The translations under genes were made by a program, and so were the position numbers. 64,000 nt of DNA, from positions 18,696,867 through 18,760,866 of the forward strand of contig CM055071.1 in NCBI GenBank assembly GCA_029204045.2. Direction: 5' to 3'. The stretch is from Tillandsia leiboldiana (taxonomy: Eukaryota; Streptophyta; Magnoliopsida; Poales; Bromeliaceae). The notes beneath the pieces are model-generated. The model saw only the letters and a program-made list of their open reading frames with translations, did not search any database and was not told the DNA's origin. Positions 43,876 through 55,900 of the stretch are shown here, one piece after another. The stretch's first letter is position 1, and the number at the start of each line of letters is the position of its first letter.

Positions 43876-44605
43876 TGTAGAGTACCGGGACTTTGTAGAG
43901 TGTACCGACCTCGCAAGATGGCGTGGTGTGGAGAAATCGCCTCGGGCGTGTTCCATATATGTTTACAGATGAATTCGGGTTGAGTCGGATCGGTGTGGAA
44001 GCCCCAGCTAGAATCGGAGTTTTTCCGGGCATTGTGTGCCATTAGAGGACTGGTTTGTTAGAGCCGCGACTCCACTGTTGTTTGCAGAAAAATTGGGAAA
44101 GGTTTGGAACATGTGTATTTTCAGATTATAGCGGAGTTCGGAAAGTTCCGGACTGATGCGGAGGCCACGAGGGCAAAAAGTGAGTTGGAGTGGGATTAAT
44201 TTGGATTAATTAATTAATTAATTAATCTTTTAAGTGTTGCATGTGAAGGGAATTAGAGAAGGAATTAGAGAATAAGAATGTGTGTGAGAGGGAGGTCTTG
44301 GCTTGGAGTTGGTGTTGGTGTTGGAGGGGTTTCTTTGGGTTCTTATTCACCTTGCACCATACACCATGCACCACACCTCCTTAATTAGGCCACTTAATTA
44401 GCACCATGCCATGTCATCACCTTCTCCAAATGTGAAACAGAGGAAAAAATGTGAAACAGAGGAATTGGAAATTGAGGAAGAAAGAGAAGAAGAAGATGAA
44501 TTGAGGGGAAGCGAAAGAGGTTTTTGATGGTGTTGACGGTGCGGATCTTCTGCTAATAGCCGCGTGGAGCCGAGCGGAGCGCACGCGCGTCGAGCCTCAT
44601 GGAGG
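43876..44605 (+). repeat. Start of gypsy 3' LTR, cut by a copia LTR
   Basis: It begins TGTAGAGTACCGGG after the purine tract. It matches the reverse complement of 50728 downwards (shared GGAAGC(C/T)CCAGCT and TTTTTCCGGGC). It ends where the copia LTR begins. Confidence 0.8.
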
Positions 44606-45446
44606 TGTTACGGAATTTGAGTTGGCGTAATTTCGTGAAAGGTTCAAGTCTTGAAGATTGAAGGTGAAGAAGGTTGGATCATTTAAGTCAATCTCAAGAA
44701 AGAAGAATTCAAAAGGATCAGGTATGTTTAACTAAAGATTTTTGGTGATCCGAATACTTCTTGTAGTGTAGAAACACTTGGAAGAATTTTTCATTGCATA
44801 AAAATCAAAAAACTGGACATAGGACATGTTCAGGATCCGGATCAGATTGTTCAATCCGGATCCCGAAGGTGGTTCGTTCATACACCAGTTCAATCCGGAT
44901 CGTAGCTTCCCTTGATCCGGATCCCGAACATTGAGTTTACCATTTTCCTTGAACGATCCGGATCAGGCTTCGCAATCTGGATCCCGAACGTTGACGTTTG
45001 GTGAACTGTATGAACGATCCGGATCAAGCACTTCGATCCGGATCCCGAACCTTCGTTTTTCTGGAATTGTCTGACTCGTTACGACGATCCGGATCACAGC
45101 TAATCCGATCCGGATCGCCGTCCGTAAAATTTCCAGAAATGGTAGGTTTTTGATTCTTATCTCCTTCCTAGGGTTTCTAACCTATAAATAGACCCTATGA
45201 TTCTTTTTCTAGGGTGAATCCAGTTAATCCAAATAGAGTCGTCATAATCAAATATCATCTTATACGGCCCTAGATCCACATATAGAGAAGAAAGGAAATC
45301 ATTAGATATTACTCTATGTTTCTTCATCTATATTGATTAGTTTGATTCTAGGTTTTCATACTCACATCTTGAGTTGAATCAAACTAATGAATACTTAGAA
45401 GGTATTTCCTATCTATCTTTGATCTAAGTATTCGGCGGATCATCAC
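44606..45446 (+). repeat. Third copia LTR, left part only
   Basis: TGTTACGGAATTTGAG, related to both other copia LTRs. It has a palindrome array of ten (44834-45116, one degenerate) and TATA box TATAAATAG at 45183. The minus-strand gypsy cuts it at CGGATCATCAC, just before the expected hairpin array. The rest would lie beyond the right end of the window, so solo or full length cannot be told. Confidence 0.88.
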
Positions 45447-46376
45447 TGTCACGCCCCGGGTGTAAACCAGAACCCGGGCCCGTCCACAGATCCGCCGTGC
45501 ATACGGAATTTTCCGTGTACACGAAGCGCTGATAACCTGCTCAGATATAAACAAGTAATAAAGGAGCATAAAACAGAGCTAAACTAAAACTAATACAACT
45601 CAGACAAATGCTGGAAATGAGAGTACAGTAAGCTCTCAGAAATATACAAGTGTCTCTCCCAGCTCACGAAATATATACAACCAGCTGGCCGCAGCCAGAC
45701 CCAAAATAAAAGGAAAATACAACCGTCTGAGTGTACTGGGGATACATCAAAACTACTAAACTCGAACTCGGGCAGTGGCTAGCTAATCAGCGATCCTCTT
45801 ACCTCGATCCAGGGAAGAGGGTCCCGCAACTCCCGCAGAGAACTCTGCAAAACAAAGGGGAACAGAAAAGAGAAAACAGTGGGGGGTGAGAACTACTATA
45901 AAAACAGTAGCCTCCCCTAGTGGGTAGACCTCAAACTCAGACATGCCCTGTCACGCCCCGGGGTCGAAACTGCGACCCGGGCTCGCTAACAGATCCGCCA
46001 TCTGTACGGAAACTGCCGTACAGACGAAGCGTCTAGCCTGCAAAAGACAAAACTACAGCTACACAGATATCAGAGCGGATAAAAAGCTGTACTATAAATT
46101 TTTTTCTCAACTACAAAGCTGCTACAACACATAGCCTATCTCCCAAAATCAGATGATACAAAAAGAAGTGCACCTATACAACATCTACAAATCCAAGGGG
46201 AGATAGCTAAACAGGGAACATAACCAACTCCCACAATCCGGGATGGTACATCTACCTCTCTCTAAAGTAACAATGCTGGTAGGGAACTATCACGCGACTC
46301 CCTGTCCTCGGTCCGTCCAGTCAAGCACAGCAGGAACGGAAGAAAGCCTCAGCAACCTGTCACCGACAGAGGGTGT

Positions 46377-46402
46377 GAGAACTACATCCTACAGTAGTTC
46401 TC
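46377..46402 (-). promoter_or_regulatory. Conserved LTR hairpin
   Basis: Perfect 9-bp stem GAGAACTAC/GTAGTTCTC with an 8-base loop. Second copy at 53387-53412. Homologous to 10681-10716. Confidence 0.65.
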
Positions 46403-48164
46403 AGTGGGTACCGTCTCCAAGAACCACGGTCTGCCCACTAAGTCTTGCAGAGGCATAAGATAGAGAAAGGAATGATAATAAGATAAATAAGCTGGAAAAG
46501 AATCTACAGCTATCATGCCTCTATCTACTATGCTCAATAAGAAGAGACTATGGATGATGGAATGCAGTCACACACTGCTGACAATATGTCACAAGTACTA
46601 AGCCCAAGACGATCTACTATGACACATGCTACGCCATCACTCCCTCAGTATATCTCGAATCTCAGCGACTGCCCACCCGGGTCCAGTCGAGTCAAGCCTG
46701 CGCCCCCTGGTGTATCAACCAGGGTGTCCCAACGGACAAACTCAATATCTCACACAGTGACCCCATGGTAGCACGGCCAGGGGTATCAAGCGACCACTAG
46801 TATATGAACTAGGCGCATCATCGCAGCCTCGTCAGGCTCGGTATCATCATCGCAGCCTCATCAGGCTCGGAATCATCAACGCACCCGGGGCGTGGTTCGA
46901 GGGGTGCGACCCCACCGAACTCAAGTATCTCATCAGTATCACTGTCTCACAAGTGGCTCCTGCAGGCTGTGGTCCTCGATCAAACAGATCGGTATCTCGA
47001 TGCTCAAAGCACAAACTCAGTCGGAGAACCCTCCATGACTCAATCTCACAACACTGACCCACTCAACAAAGGTACTACACAGCTGGGACCACCGTCTCTC
47101 CCACGGCTCCCACAACACCACTCCACTGAACTCAACACTCAACTCACGGCCGGAGCTACTCCACGGCCAGATCTACGAAGGGTCCGAAACCCAGGGAGAC
47201 TAACATCTACGTCCCCAAGAGAGAAAGCAGCCCTTAGAACCCAGATCACTCGAATCCACTCGAGTGGATAAGTTTATAAGAAACCATGTCATTTATTTCA
47301 GAAAATCATTCGATCTGAGAGAAAGCCATCTTTATAATGATTTTTAGTCTTTTTAGGAAAACCCTTTGAAATCAAGTTTTATGCCCAAGCCTCGAAGAGC
47401 TGACGCCTTCGTCCCAACGGACGAGAACAGACTCAGACAACCTTGCGAGGCTTGGAAGAAACATTGGCTGACTAAAATCATGTATTTATCCAAAAAGGTT
47501 CTGGGTTCAAGGTCCTGCTAACACACGAGCACCACGATCCCAACCTGGTGGTGATGAGAAGAACAGTGGAAAGGAAAACCCCCGGGACCACCGTTTATCT
47601 GAAACGGTTCCCCAAAACACTAACACTGGCCTAACCCAGCCACCAGACCCCACTCGCCCCCCCCGGGCCCGAGTGCAACACCCATCCCACACACTCTGAC
47701 CACTCCGCCCACTACCCGGGCGAGGAAACTCTAAGTCCCGAAGGATATGAAAAGTGCGGGATGTCTAAAGCATAAAGGAACCTAGCCCAAATTAAGGTTC
47801 ACAAATGGTCTGGTCAAACTCATGCACATATGACGGGGGTGCTAGTTAAGTTCCAAGAAAACACTTAAACTAGCATGCAATCCTAACACAATAGAATTAG
47901 AAGAAAGCCCGTAGACTTGGAGAGAAAACCAACCCACCTTAGAAAGCCTCCAATTGCTCGTCGACACTTGCAATTGGCTCAGCGGGCTTACCTGGCCTCC
48001 AAGGGGTCCGCACGCAACACGAAGTCCGATGCCAGAATCCGCCCGCGAAACGAAGCACGCAGCGACCAACCACACGACCGCGCGCCCCGCGGAACAAAAA
48101 CCGCACCGCACGCTGCCAGAAGCGAAGAAATCGCAAAATCAATCCACACAGTCAAAACCGAGCA

Positions 48165-48890
48165 TCCGACGGCGAAAAACAGCTTCCGTCGGCGAAAACA
48201 GCCTCCGTCAGCGAAAACCAGCGCCCGACGGCGAAAAACAGCTTCCGTCGGCGAAAACAGCCTCCGTCAGCGAAAACCAGCGCCCGACGGCGAAAAACAG
48301 CACGCGGCGGCAAAAACAGCTCCGTCGGCGAAAAAACAGCGCCCGACGGCGAAAAACAGCACGCGGCGGCGAAAAACAGCTCCGTCGGCGAAAAACAGCT
48401 CCGTAGGCGAAAAACAGCGCGCGGCGGCGAAAAACAGCTCCGTCGGCGAAAAAACAGCGCCCGACGGCGAAAAAACAGCACGCGGCGGCGAAAAACAGCT
48501 CCGTCGGCGAAAAACAGCGCCCGACGGCGAAAAACAGCACGCGGCGGCGAAAAACAGCTCCGTCGGCGAAAAACAGCGCCCGACGGCGAAAAAAACAGCG
48601 CCCGGCGGCGAAAAACAGCACGCGGCGGCGAAAAACAGCTCCGTCGGCGAAAAACAGCGCCCGACGGCGAAAAACAGTACGCGGCGGCGAAAAAAACAGC
48701 TCCGTCGGCGAAAAACAGCACCCGACGGCGAAAAAACCGCTCAAAAAATCAGCTTTGCGAAAATCCTGCGAAAACCGCTCGCGAAAAACTGCCAGAAATC
48801 TGCTCGACGGCGAAAAGGCAGCAGCCGACGGCGAAAAACAGCGGCCGACGGCGAAAAACAGCGGCCGACGGCGAACCACGGGCTCCGACG
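48165..48890. repeat. Array of 20-bp GC-rich units in a 60-bp higher-order pattern
   Basis: The units end GGCGAAAAACA and cycle through three prefixes (GCGCCCGAC, GCACGCGGC, GCTCCGTC). The second LTR has the array at about 55175-55850 with a different unit order. This produces long stop-free frames on both strands. Confidence 0.9.
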
Positions 48891-48999
48891 GCGAAAACAC
48901 GGCGCCGGCACGCAAACCGAGGAGTCGCCTGCCGTCCGGGAGCACGCCGCGCGGCGAAAACCCAGCCGCGCGACGAGGGAGGCCCGCCGCACGGCGCCC

Positions 49000-49520
49000 G
49001 ACGAAGCAGCGCCGCGCGGCGACCGCTGCGCGGTGCCGGAGCGCACCGCGCAGCGCCCAGCGGCGCTGCGCGCGGCCGCGCGCAGCCCGCCGCGCGCGCG
49101 CGGCCGCTGCGCGCAGCCCGCAGCGCTGCGCGCAGCAGCGCAGGCCCGCGCACGCCTGCGCGCGGCCCGCGCGGCCCGCGCAGGCCCGCGCGCGGCCCTG
49201 CCGCGCGCGGCCATGCCGCGCGCACCTGCGCGCGGCCAAGCGGTGCCGCGCGCACCCGCGCGCGGCCATGCCGCGCGCACCTGCGCGCGGCCAAGCGGTG
49301 CCGCGCGCACCCGCGCGCGGCCCTGCCGCGCGCACCCGCGCGCGGCCAGGCGGCGCCGCGCGCACCTGCGCGCGGCCCTGCCGCGCGCGCCTGCGCGCGG
49401 CCAGGCAGCGCCGCGTGCAGCACTTTGCTGCACGCGGCGCCGCGCCCAGCGGCACCTCGCCGCAGGGTGCTGCCAAAAGCAGCACCCTGGCGCCGCGCGT
49501 GCGCCGTTGCGCGCGCGCGC
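49000..49520. repeat. CpG-dense low-complexity block
   Basis: Runs of GCGCGCGGCC and CCGCGCGCACC in units of roughly 25-30 bp. The equivalent block is at about 55960-56530. No gene. Confidence 0.85.
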
Positions 49521-49929
49521 GGCCGCCGGCGACGGCGAAACCCAGAATTTCCGGAAAAACTCCAATAAATTCCAAAAAAAATCCGTAAAATCCCATTTAA
49601 ACCAAAAATCCCCTTTTTAGCACTTAAAATTCAATTATAAAAAATCCCAAAAGCTCAAAAACTCCAAAAACCTCAAAAAGGAGAAATTGCTTACCTCGTT
49701 GTCGCACGCCGCACGCCCACGAGCTTCGCACGGCCTCCAACGGCGAGTCCAAAAAAATCCAAAAAGCTCCAATCCCTTTTCCTTCTTTTTCTTCTTCTTC
49801 CTTCTCCTCTCTTTTCTTTTCCTTTCTTTCTCTTTTCCTTTCTTTCTCTTTTCCTGCTGCAGAGGGAGGCTGGGGCCACTTTATATAAAGCATAAGCTTT
49901 ATTAATTAAATCCACTAATTAATTAATTC

Positions 49930-50495
49930 CAATAATCCAACTCCAACTCACTTTTTGCCTTCGGGCTCTCCGCCGCTGCCCGGAACCTCCCGAACTCCGC
50001 TGTAAATTGAAAATACACGCGCTCACAGCTTTTTCTCTCCAAAAAGCTCATCCGTTGAGGCGGGGTGCTCAAATCACTTACCGGCTCCAAAATTGCCAGT
50101 TCCAACTCACTTTTTGCCTCCGGGTCCTCCGCGTCAGTCCGGAACCTCCCGAACCTCGCTGTAAATCAAAAGTACACGTGTCCACAGCTTTTTCTCTTCA
50201 AAAAGCTCATCCGTTGAGTCGGGGTGCTCAAATCAATTACCGGCTCCAAAATTGCCAGTTCCGACTCACTTTTTGACTCCGGGTCCTCCGCGTCAGTCCG
50301 GAACCTCCCGAACCTCGCTATAAATCAAAAGTACACGTGTCCACAGCTTTTTCTCTTCAAAAAGCTCGTCCGTTGAGTCGGGGTGCTCAAATCAATTACC
50401 GGCTCCAAAATTGCCAGTTCCGACTCACTTTTTGCCTCCGGGCCCTCCGCGTCAGTCCGGAACCTCCCGAACTTCGCTGTAATCTGAAAGTACAC
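49930..50495. repeat. 159-bp tandem repeat, about 3.5 copies
   Basis: AATTGCCAGT recurs at 50091, 50250 and 50409. Each unit includes TTTTTCTCTTCAAAAAGCTC and TCAGTCCGGAACCTCCCGAA. It lies directly upstream of the LTR TATA box on the minus strand. Second copy at about 56928-57493. Confidence 0.9.
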
Positions 50496-50728
50496 CTGTT
50501 CCACGTGTTCCTGAATTTCCGGCGCTCCACGGTGAAGTCTGAAATTCCCAATCTCATCCTCAATCGGCCTACAAAGCCCGGAAAAACCCCGAATCGAGCT
50601 GGAGCTTCCGCGTTGATCCGAATCAACCCGGCATCAACTGTAACCTCAGATACAACATGCTCAAGGCAACTCTCTGCTCCAAGTCATCTGTGTGGCCGGC
50701 GCGCTACCCAATGCCCCGGTACTTTACA

Positions 50729-50742
50729 TTCTCCCCTCCTTC
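50729..50742 (-). promoter_or_regulatory. Polypurine tract of the nested gypsy
   Basis: GAAGGAGGGGAGAA on the minus strand, next to LTR start TGTAAAGTACCGG, preceded by the usual TTTCGAGGACGAAAC. Confidence 0.88.
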
Positions 50743-52144
50743 AAAAGGTTTCGTCCTCGAAACCAAAACACACACCCTACCCCAAGAAACTTACATCGGG
50801 AATATTATCAACTCCCACTCTCTCTCAAAAGAAAAGCAACCGAAAAAAAAAACGCAAAGTCCAAAATTTCCAAAGGAACGATGCCTTCACCCCGATCAAA
50901 CAAGAACCGGTTCCCGCATCGCCTCCATTTCTGGAGTAGTCCTTCGAAATTTTTCGCTCCGCCCGTTATTTTCGGTGGTAAAACGGGAAAACAAGGAGAG
51001 AGAGATGTTGAAGTTGTCCCTGCTGTGGCCGTAACCCAAAACCATAGTCCACCAACTCAACCAAGTAGGGGTGCAAAACTCTGATCTCAACCACAAGGAA
51101 AGGAAGTCATACCAAGTACCAAGCGATCCGCTAACCTGGCGCTCACCAATCGGCACCCAACTCATCCTCTCGGCTCTCAGGTGGTCGCTCTAACTCAACA
51201 TACTGGCATCGCCGAACCTTCACTGGGTAAACTCAACCGTAAATTCCATAACTTCACAAGTAAGAATCTCTTCGGTTGCTTCAGATAGCTCAAATCCTTG
51301 TTCGACTCCAACGAAGAAAGCCGATAAAGTGCGCGGGTTCAATTACACTTCTTCCTACCAGACGAAAATCACGGTCCAAACTCCCCGCGTAAACTCAAGT
51401 CTATAAACATAACCTCTGCGGCTGGTGGCTTCCAAAAGATCGAAGTCTCCAAAAGGCAAAAACTCCTCCGTTGCTCCTTAGCAACCAAAACAATCAAGTC
51501 TCGCAGGTACATCCCTCGATTAGGCAACCAACAACTCCCCCCCTTGGAGTTGCTGCCCTAACCTCCAGTGATCTTGAAGCTCTAAGCCACTTCGGAAGCA
51601 AATCCAAATGTCCACGACGGGTCTGGCTGCTAACCCGTTCCAACACAGCTGGAGAACTCGATTCTTCAAATACTAACAATCGCAGGCCTCAGTCCATCCA
51701 CTTGACCGCAGGGCAAGCTCAAAAAGCCTCTACCGGGTTCTGAACACTAATCGGGCACGGCCCACGGCTGCAAGGTTCCATAACCATGTCGACCACTAAC
51801 TCGGTCTCCAATCCACTATCTCGGCACCTCAACCGCCGAGAACCTCCAGGTCTCTGTCTCCTCTGAGACACAGATCCTGGGGCTGGCACCATGGCAACCT
51901 CGATCCACTCCGCCAACCCGAACTCAGGCCATACCGGAAGACTCTCTCTCTGGAGCTGGTCCCTCAATCACCGTCCCTCCTGGACGTGATCAGTGATCCT
52001 CGGCCAATCCATCGCACATGCCCAATCGCTGCATCTACGGTCGGCACTCGCCGAGAATACACAATGAGATAAATATCCAGGTGCCGTCCCCTCTCAACAT
52101 AAACAACCCCGAAGCCTCAACCTGGGTGACAAGGGGCCCACTAC
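50743..52144 (-). pseudogene. Worn interior of the nested gypsy, pol tail and fragments
   Basis: On the minus strand about 50896-50990 resembles the Tekay C-terminal TWELE region (TTPEMEAMRE). About 51494-51679 reads TRRGHLDLLPKWLRA and matches 42127-42324. About 51370-51420 matches 42945-43018. No RT, RNase H or integrase core is recognisable, so those domains are deleted or worn beyond recognition. Confidence 0.55.
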
Positions 52145-52690
52145 TCAACCTTCGCGGAAACTCGCTCCCGGTGGTCCAACAGGACGAACCCGACGCCACC
52201 AACTCTCGGCGTCCCAAACGAAAGGCGCAAGATCCCGCGCCCTGATGCTTCTCCTGGATGAACAATCCTTGAACAACTTTTCCATAGCAGCGATCCAGTT
52301 CTCGGTCTCCCAAGGCCCCCAACTTAAATCCCAAAATCTGCAGGGGATGGGACTGGATGAAGTAGAATAACCGGTTGGCAACCTCTCGCTACTCCTGCAC
52401 CATCAGTGGTGTGACCAGGGTCGAAATCGACAATGTCGCGGCTGGAGTACTACTGGCGATACCCCGGGAGATGCTCTCAGCTCAAACATGCGCAACACAC
52501 GCTCCCTGTTCTTCTCCTGGCGCCGCAACGCCTCCGACATCTGGGCCCCCTGAGCCCGCAGATCCTGTACCTCACCCTGCCTAGCCTGCTCGGCAGCCCG
52601 CCGTCCGGGCTCCTCAGCTGAGGTCAAACGCCCGCTCGTCGCTGCACGATGTCTCGGCGGCATCGCAAGTAACTGAAACAAAACAAACAT
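52145..52690 (-). pseudogene. gag: Gypsy gag remnant
   Basis: Minus strand. It begins about 52664 at MPPRHRAATSGRLTSAEE, with a short coiled-coil-like stretch (SEALRRQEKNRERVLRMF) to about 52403. It continues in another frame at 52381-52145 with WETENWIAAMEKLFKD, the gypsy gag WEAENW motif. A frameshift separates the two parts, and the C-terminus with the zinc knuckle is not seen. It pairs with the gag remnant at 11431-11933. Confidence 0.72.
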
Positions 52691-52937
52691 CAGGACACAA
52701 CAACCATACGACCCAATCCAGCGAGAGTCTACAATTTGTTATCCCTCCTAAAGTATTATGTTGTCTGCAGCCAACATAATCACTTTGAGAGAATAACATA
52801 TCAAATCACTCATCCCAACCCGAGGGAGAGGTAAAAACTCAATCTGGACTCTCGCTAAAAGTCACGACTCTCACGTAGTCATCCTAATGTCCAACCACAA
52901 GCCTAGGGTTTCTAAGTCCTCAATGACCTATAACCTA

Positions 52938-52950
52938 GGCTCTGATACCA
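52938..52950 (-). promoter_or_regulatory. Primer binding site of the nested gypsy
   Basis: Minus strand TGGTATCAGAGCC, eight bases from the LTR end at 52959. Confidence 0.9.
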
Positions 52951-52958
52951 CTCTAATC

Positions 52959-55900
52959 TGTCACGCCCCGGGGTCGAAACTGCGACCCGGGCTCGCTAAC
53001 AGATCCGCCATCTGTACGGAAACTGCCGTACAGACGAAGCGTCTAGCCTGCAAAAGACAAAACTACAGCTACACAGATATCAGAGCGGATAAAAAGCTGT
53101 ACTATAAATTTTTTTCTCAACTACAAAGCTGCTACAACACATAGCCTATCTCCCAAAATCAGATGATACAAAAAGAAGTGCACCTATACAACATCTACAA
53201 ATCCAAGGGGAGATAGCTAAACAGGGAACATAACCAACTCCCACAATCCGGGATGGTACATCTACCTCTCTCTAAAGTAACAATGCAGGTAGGGAACTAT
53301 CACGCGACTCCCTGTCCTCGGTCCGTCCAGTCAAGCACAGCAGGAACGGAAGAAAGCCTCAGCAACCTGTCACCGACAGAGGGTGTGAGAACTACATCCT
53401 ACAGTAGTTCTCAGTGGGTACCGTCTCCAAGAACCACGGTCTGCCCACTAAGTCTACCAGAGGCATAAGATAGAGAAAGGAATGATAATAAGATAAATAA
53501 GCTGGAAAAGAATCTACAGCTATCATGCCTCTATCTACTATGCTCAATAAGAAGAGACTATGGATGATGGAATGCAGTCACACACTGCTGACAATATGTC
53601 ACAAGTACTAAGCCCAAGACGATCTACTATGACACATGCTACGCCATCACTCCCTCAGTATATCTCGAATCTCAGCGACTGCCCACCCGGGTCCAGTCGA
53701 GTCAAGCCTGCGCCCCCTGGTGTATCAACCAGGGTGTCCCAACGGACAAACTCAATATCTCACACAGTGACCCCATGGTAGCACGGCCAGGGGTATCAAG
53801 CGACCACTAGTATATGAACTAGGCGCATCATCGCAGCCTCGTCAGGCTCGGTATCATCATCGCAGCCTCATCAGGCTCGGAATCATCAACGCACCCGGGG
53901 CGTGGTTCGAGGGGTGCGACCCCACCGAACTCAAGTATCTCATCAGTATCACTGTCTCACAAGTGGCTCCTGCAGGCTGTGGTCCTCGATCAAACAGATC
54001 GGTATCTCGATGCTCAAAGCACAAACTCAGTCGGAGAACCCTCCACGACTCAATCTCACAACACTGACCCACTCAACAAAGGTACTACACAGCTGGGACC
54101 ACCGTCTCTCCCACGGCTCCCACAACACCACTCCACTGAACTCAACACTCAACTCACGGCCGGAGCTACTCCACGGCCAGATCTACGAAGGGTCCGAAAC
54201 CCAGGGAGACTAACATCTACGTCCCCAAGAGAGAAAGCAGCCCTTAGAACCCAGATCACTCGAATCCACTCGAGTGGATAAGTTTATAAGAAACCATGTC
54301 ATTTATTTCAGAAAATCATTCGATCTGAGAGAAAGCCATCTTTATAATGATTTTTAGTCTTTTTAGGAAAACCCTTTGAAATCAAGTTTTATGCCCAAGC
54401 CTCGAAGAGCTGACGCCTTCGTCCCAACGGACGAGAACAGACTCAGACAACCTTGCGAGGCTTGGAAGAAACATTGGCTGACTAAAATCATGTATTTATC
54501 CAAAAAGGTTCTGGGTTCAAGGTCCTGCTAACACACGAGCACCACGATCCCAACCTGGTGGTGACGAGAAGAACAGTGGAAAGGAAAACCCCCGGGACCA
54601 CCGTTTATCTGAAACGGTTCCCCAAAACACTAACACTGGCCTAACCCAGCCACCAGACCCCACTCGGCCCCCCCGGGCCCGAGTGCAACACCCATCCCAC
54701 ACACTCTGACCACTCCGCCCACTACCCGGGCGAGGAAACTCTAAGTCCCGAAGGATATGAAAAGTGCGGGATGTCTAAAGCATAAAGGAACCTAGCCCAA
54801 ATTAAGGTTCACAAATGGTCTGGTCAAACTCATGCACATATGACGGGGGTGCTAGTTAAGTTCCAAGAAAACACTTAAACTAGCATGCAATCCTAACACA
54901 ATAGAATTAGAAGAAAGTCCGTAGACTTGGAGAGAAAACCAACCCACCTTAGAAAGCCTCCAATTGCTCGTCGACACTTGCAATTGGCTCAGCGGGCTTA
55001 CCTGGCCTCCAAGGGGTCCGCACGCAACACGAAGTCCGATGCCAGAATCCGCCCGCGAAACGGAGCACGCAGCGACCAACCACACGACCGCGCGCCCCGC
55101 GGAACAAAAACCGCACCGCACGCTGCCAGAAGCGAAGAAATCGCAAAATCAATCCACACAGTCAAAACCGAGCATCCGACGGCGAAAAAACAGCTTCCGT
55201 CGGCGAAAACAGCCTCCGTCAGCGAAAACCAGCGCCCGACGGCGAAAAACAGCTTCCGTCGGCGAAAACAGCCTCCGTCAGCGAAAACCAGCGCCCGACG
55301 GCGAAAAACAGCACGCGGCGGCGAAAACAGCTCCGTCGGCGAAAAAACAGCGCCCGACGGCGAAAAACAGCACGCGGCGGCGAAAAAACAGCTCCGTCGG
55401 CGAAAAACAGCTCCGTCGGCGAAAAACAGCTCCGTCGGCGAAAAACAGCGCGCGGCGGCGAAAAAACAGCTCCGTCGGCGAAAAAACAGCGCCGACGGCG
55501 AAAAAACAGCATGCGGCGGCGAAAAACAGCTCCGTCGGCGAAAAACAGCGCCCGACGGCGAAAAACAGCACGCGGCGGCGAAAAACAGCTCCGTCGGCGA
55601 AAAAACAGCGCCCGACGGCGAAAAACAGCACGCGGCGGCGAAAAACAGCTCCGTCGGCGAAAAACAAGCGCCCGACGGCGAAAAAAACCGCTCAAAAAAT
55701 CAGCTTTGCGAAAATCCTGCGAAAACCGCTCGCGAAAAACTGCCAGAAATCTGCTCGACGGCGAAAAGGCAGCAGGCGACGGCGAAAAAACAGCGGCCGA
55801 CGGCGAAAAACAGCGGCCGACGGCGAACCACGGGCTCCGACGGCGAAAACACGGCGCCGGCACGCAAACCGAGGAGTCGCCCGCCGTCCGGGAGCACGCC

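Larger units (their letters stand above)
45949..50728 (-). repeat. 3' LTR of the nested gypsy element (4780 bp)
   Basis: In sense orientation: U3 with three 159-bp repeats (49930-50495), a TATA-like TTTATATAAA (49879-49890), a donor-like site at 49694, GC-rich and 20-bp arrays (48165-49520), a conserved hairpin (46377-46402), an acceptor-like site at 46357, and end GGGGCGTGACA. It differs from the other LTR by 12 bp in length; the visible indels are mainly in the repeat arrays. Confidence 0.92.

Noticed and set aside
47917..49620. 567-codon plus-strand ORF, its antisense 462-codon ORF (48208-49596), and their counterparts at 54927-56638 and 55219-56594
   Set aside because: They follow GC-rich tandem repeats inside LTRs, are open in several frames on both strands, and give low-complexity Arg/Ala/Lys-rich products. 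No gene.
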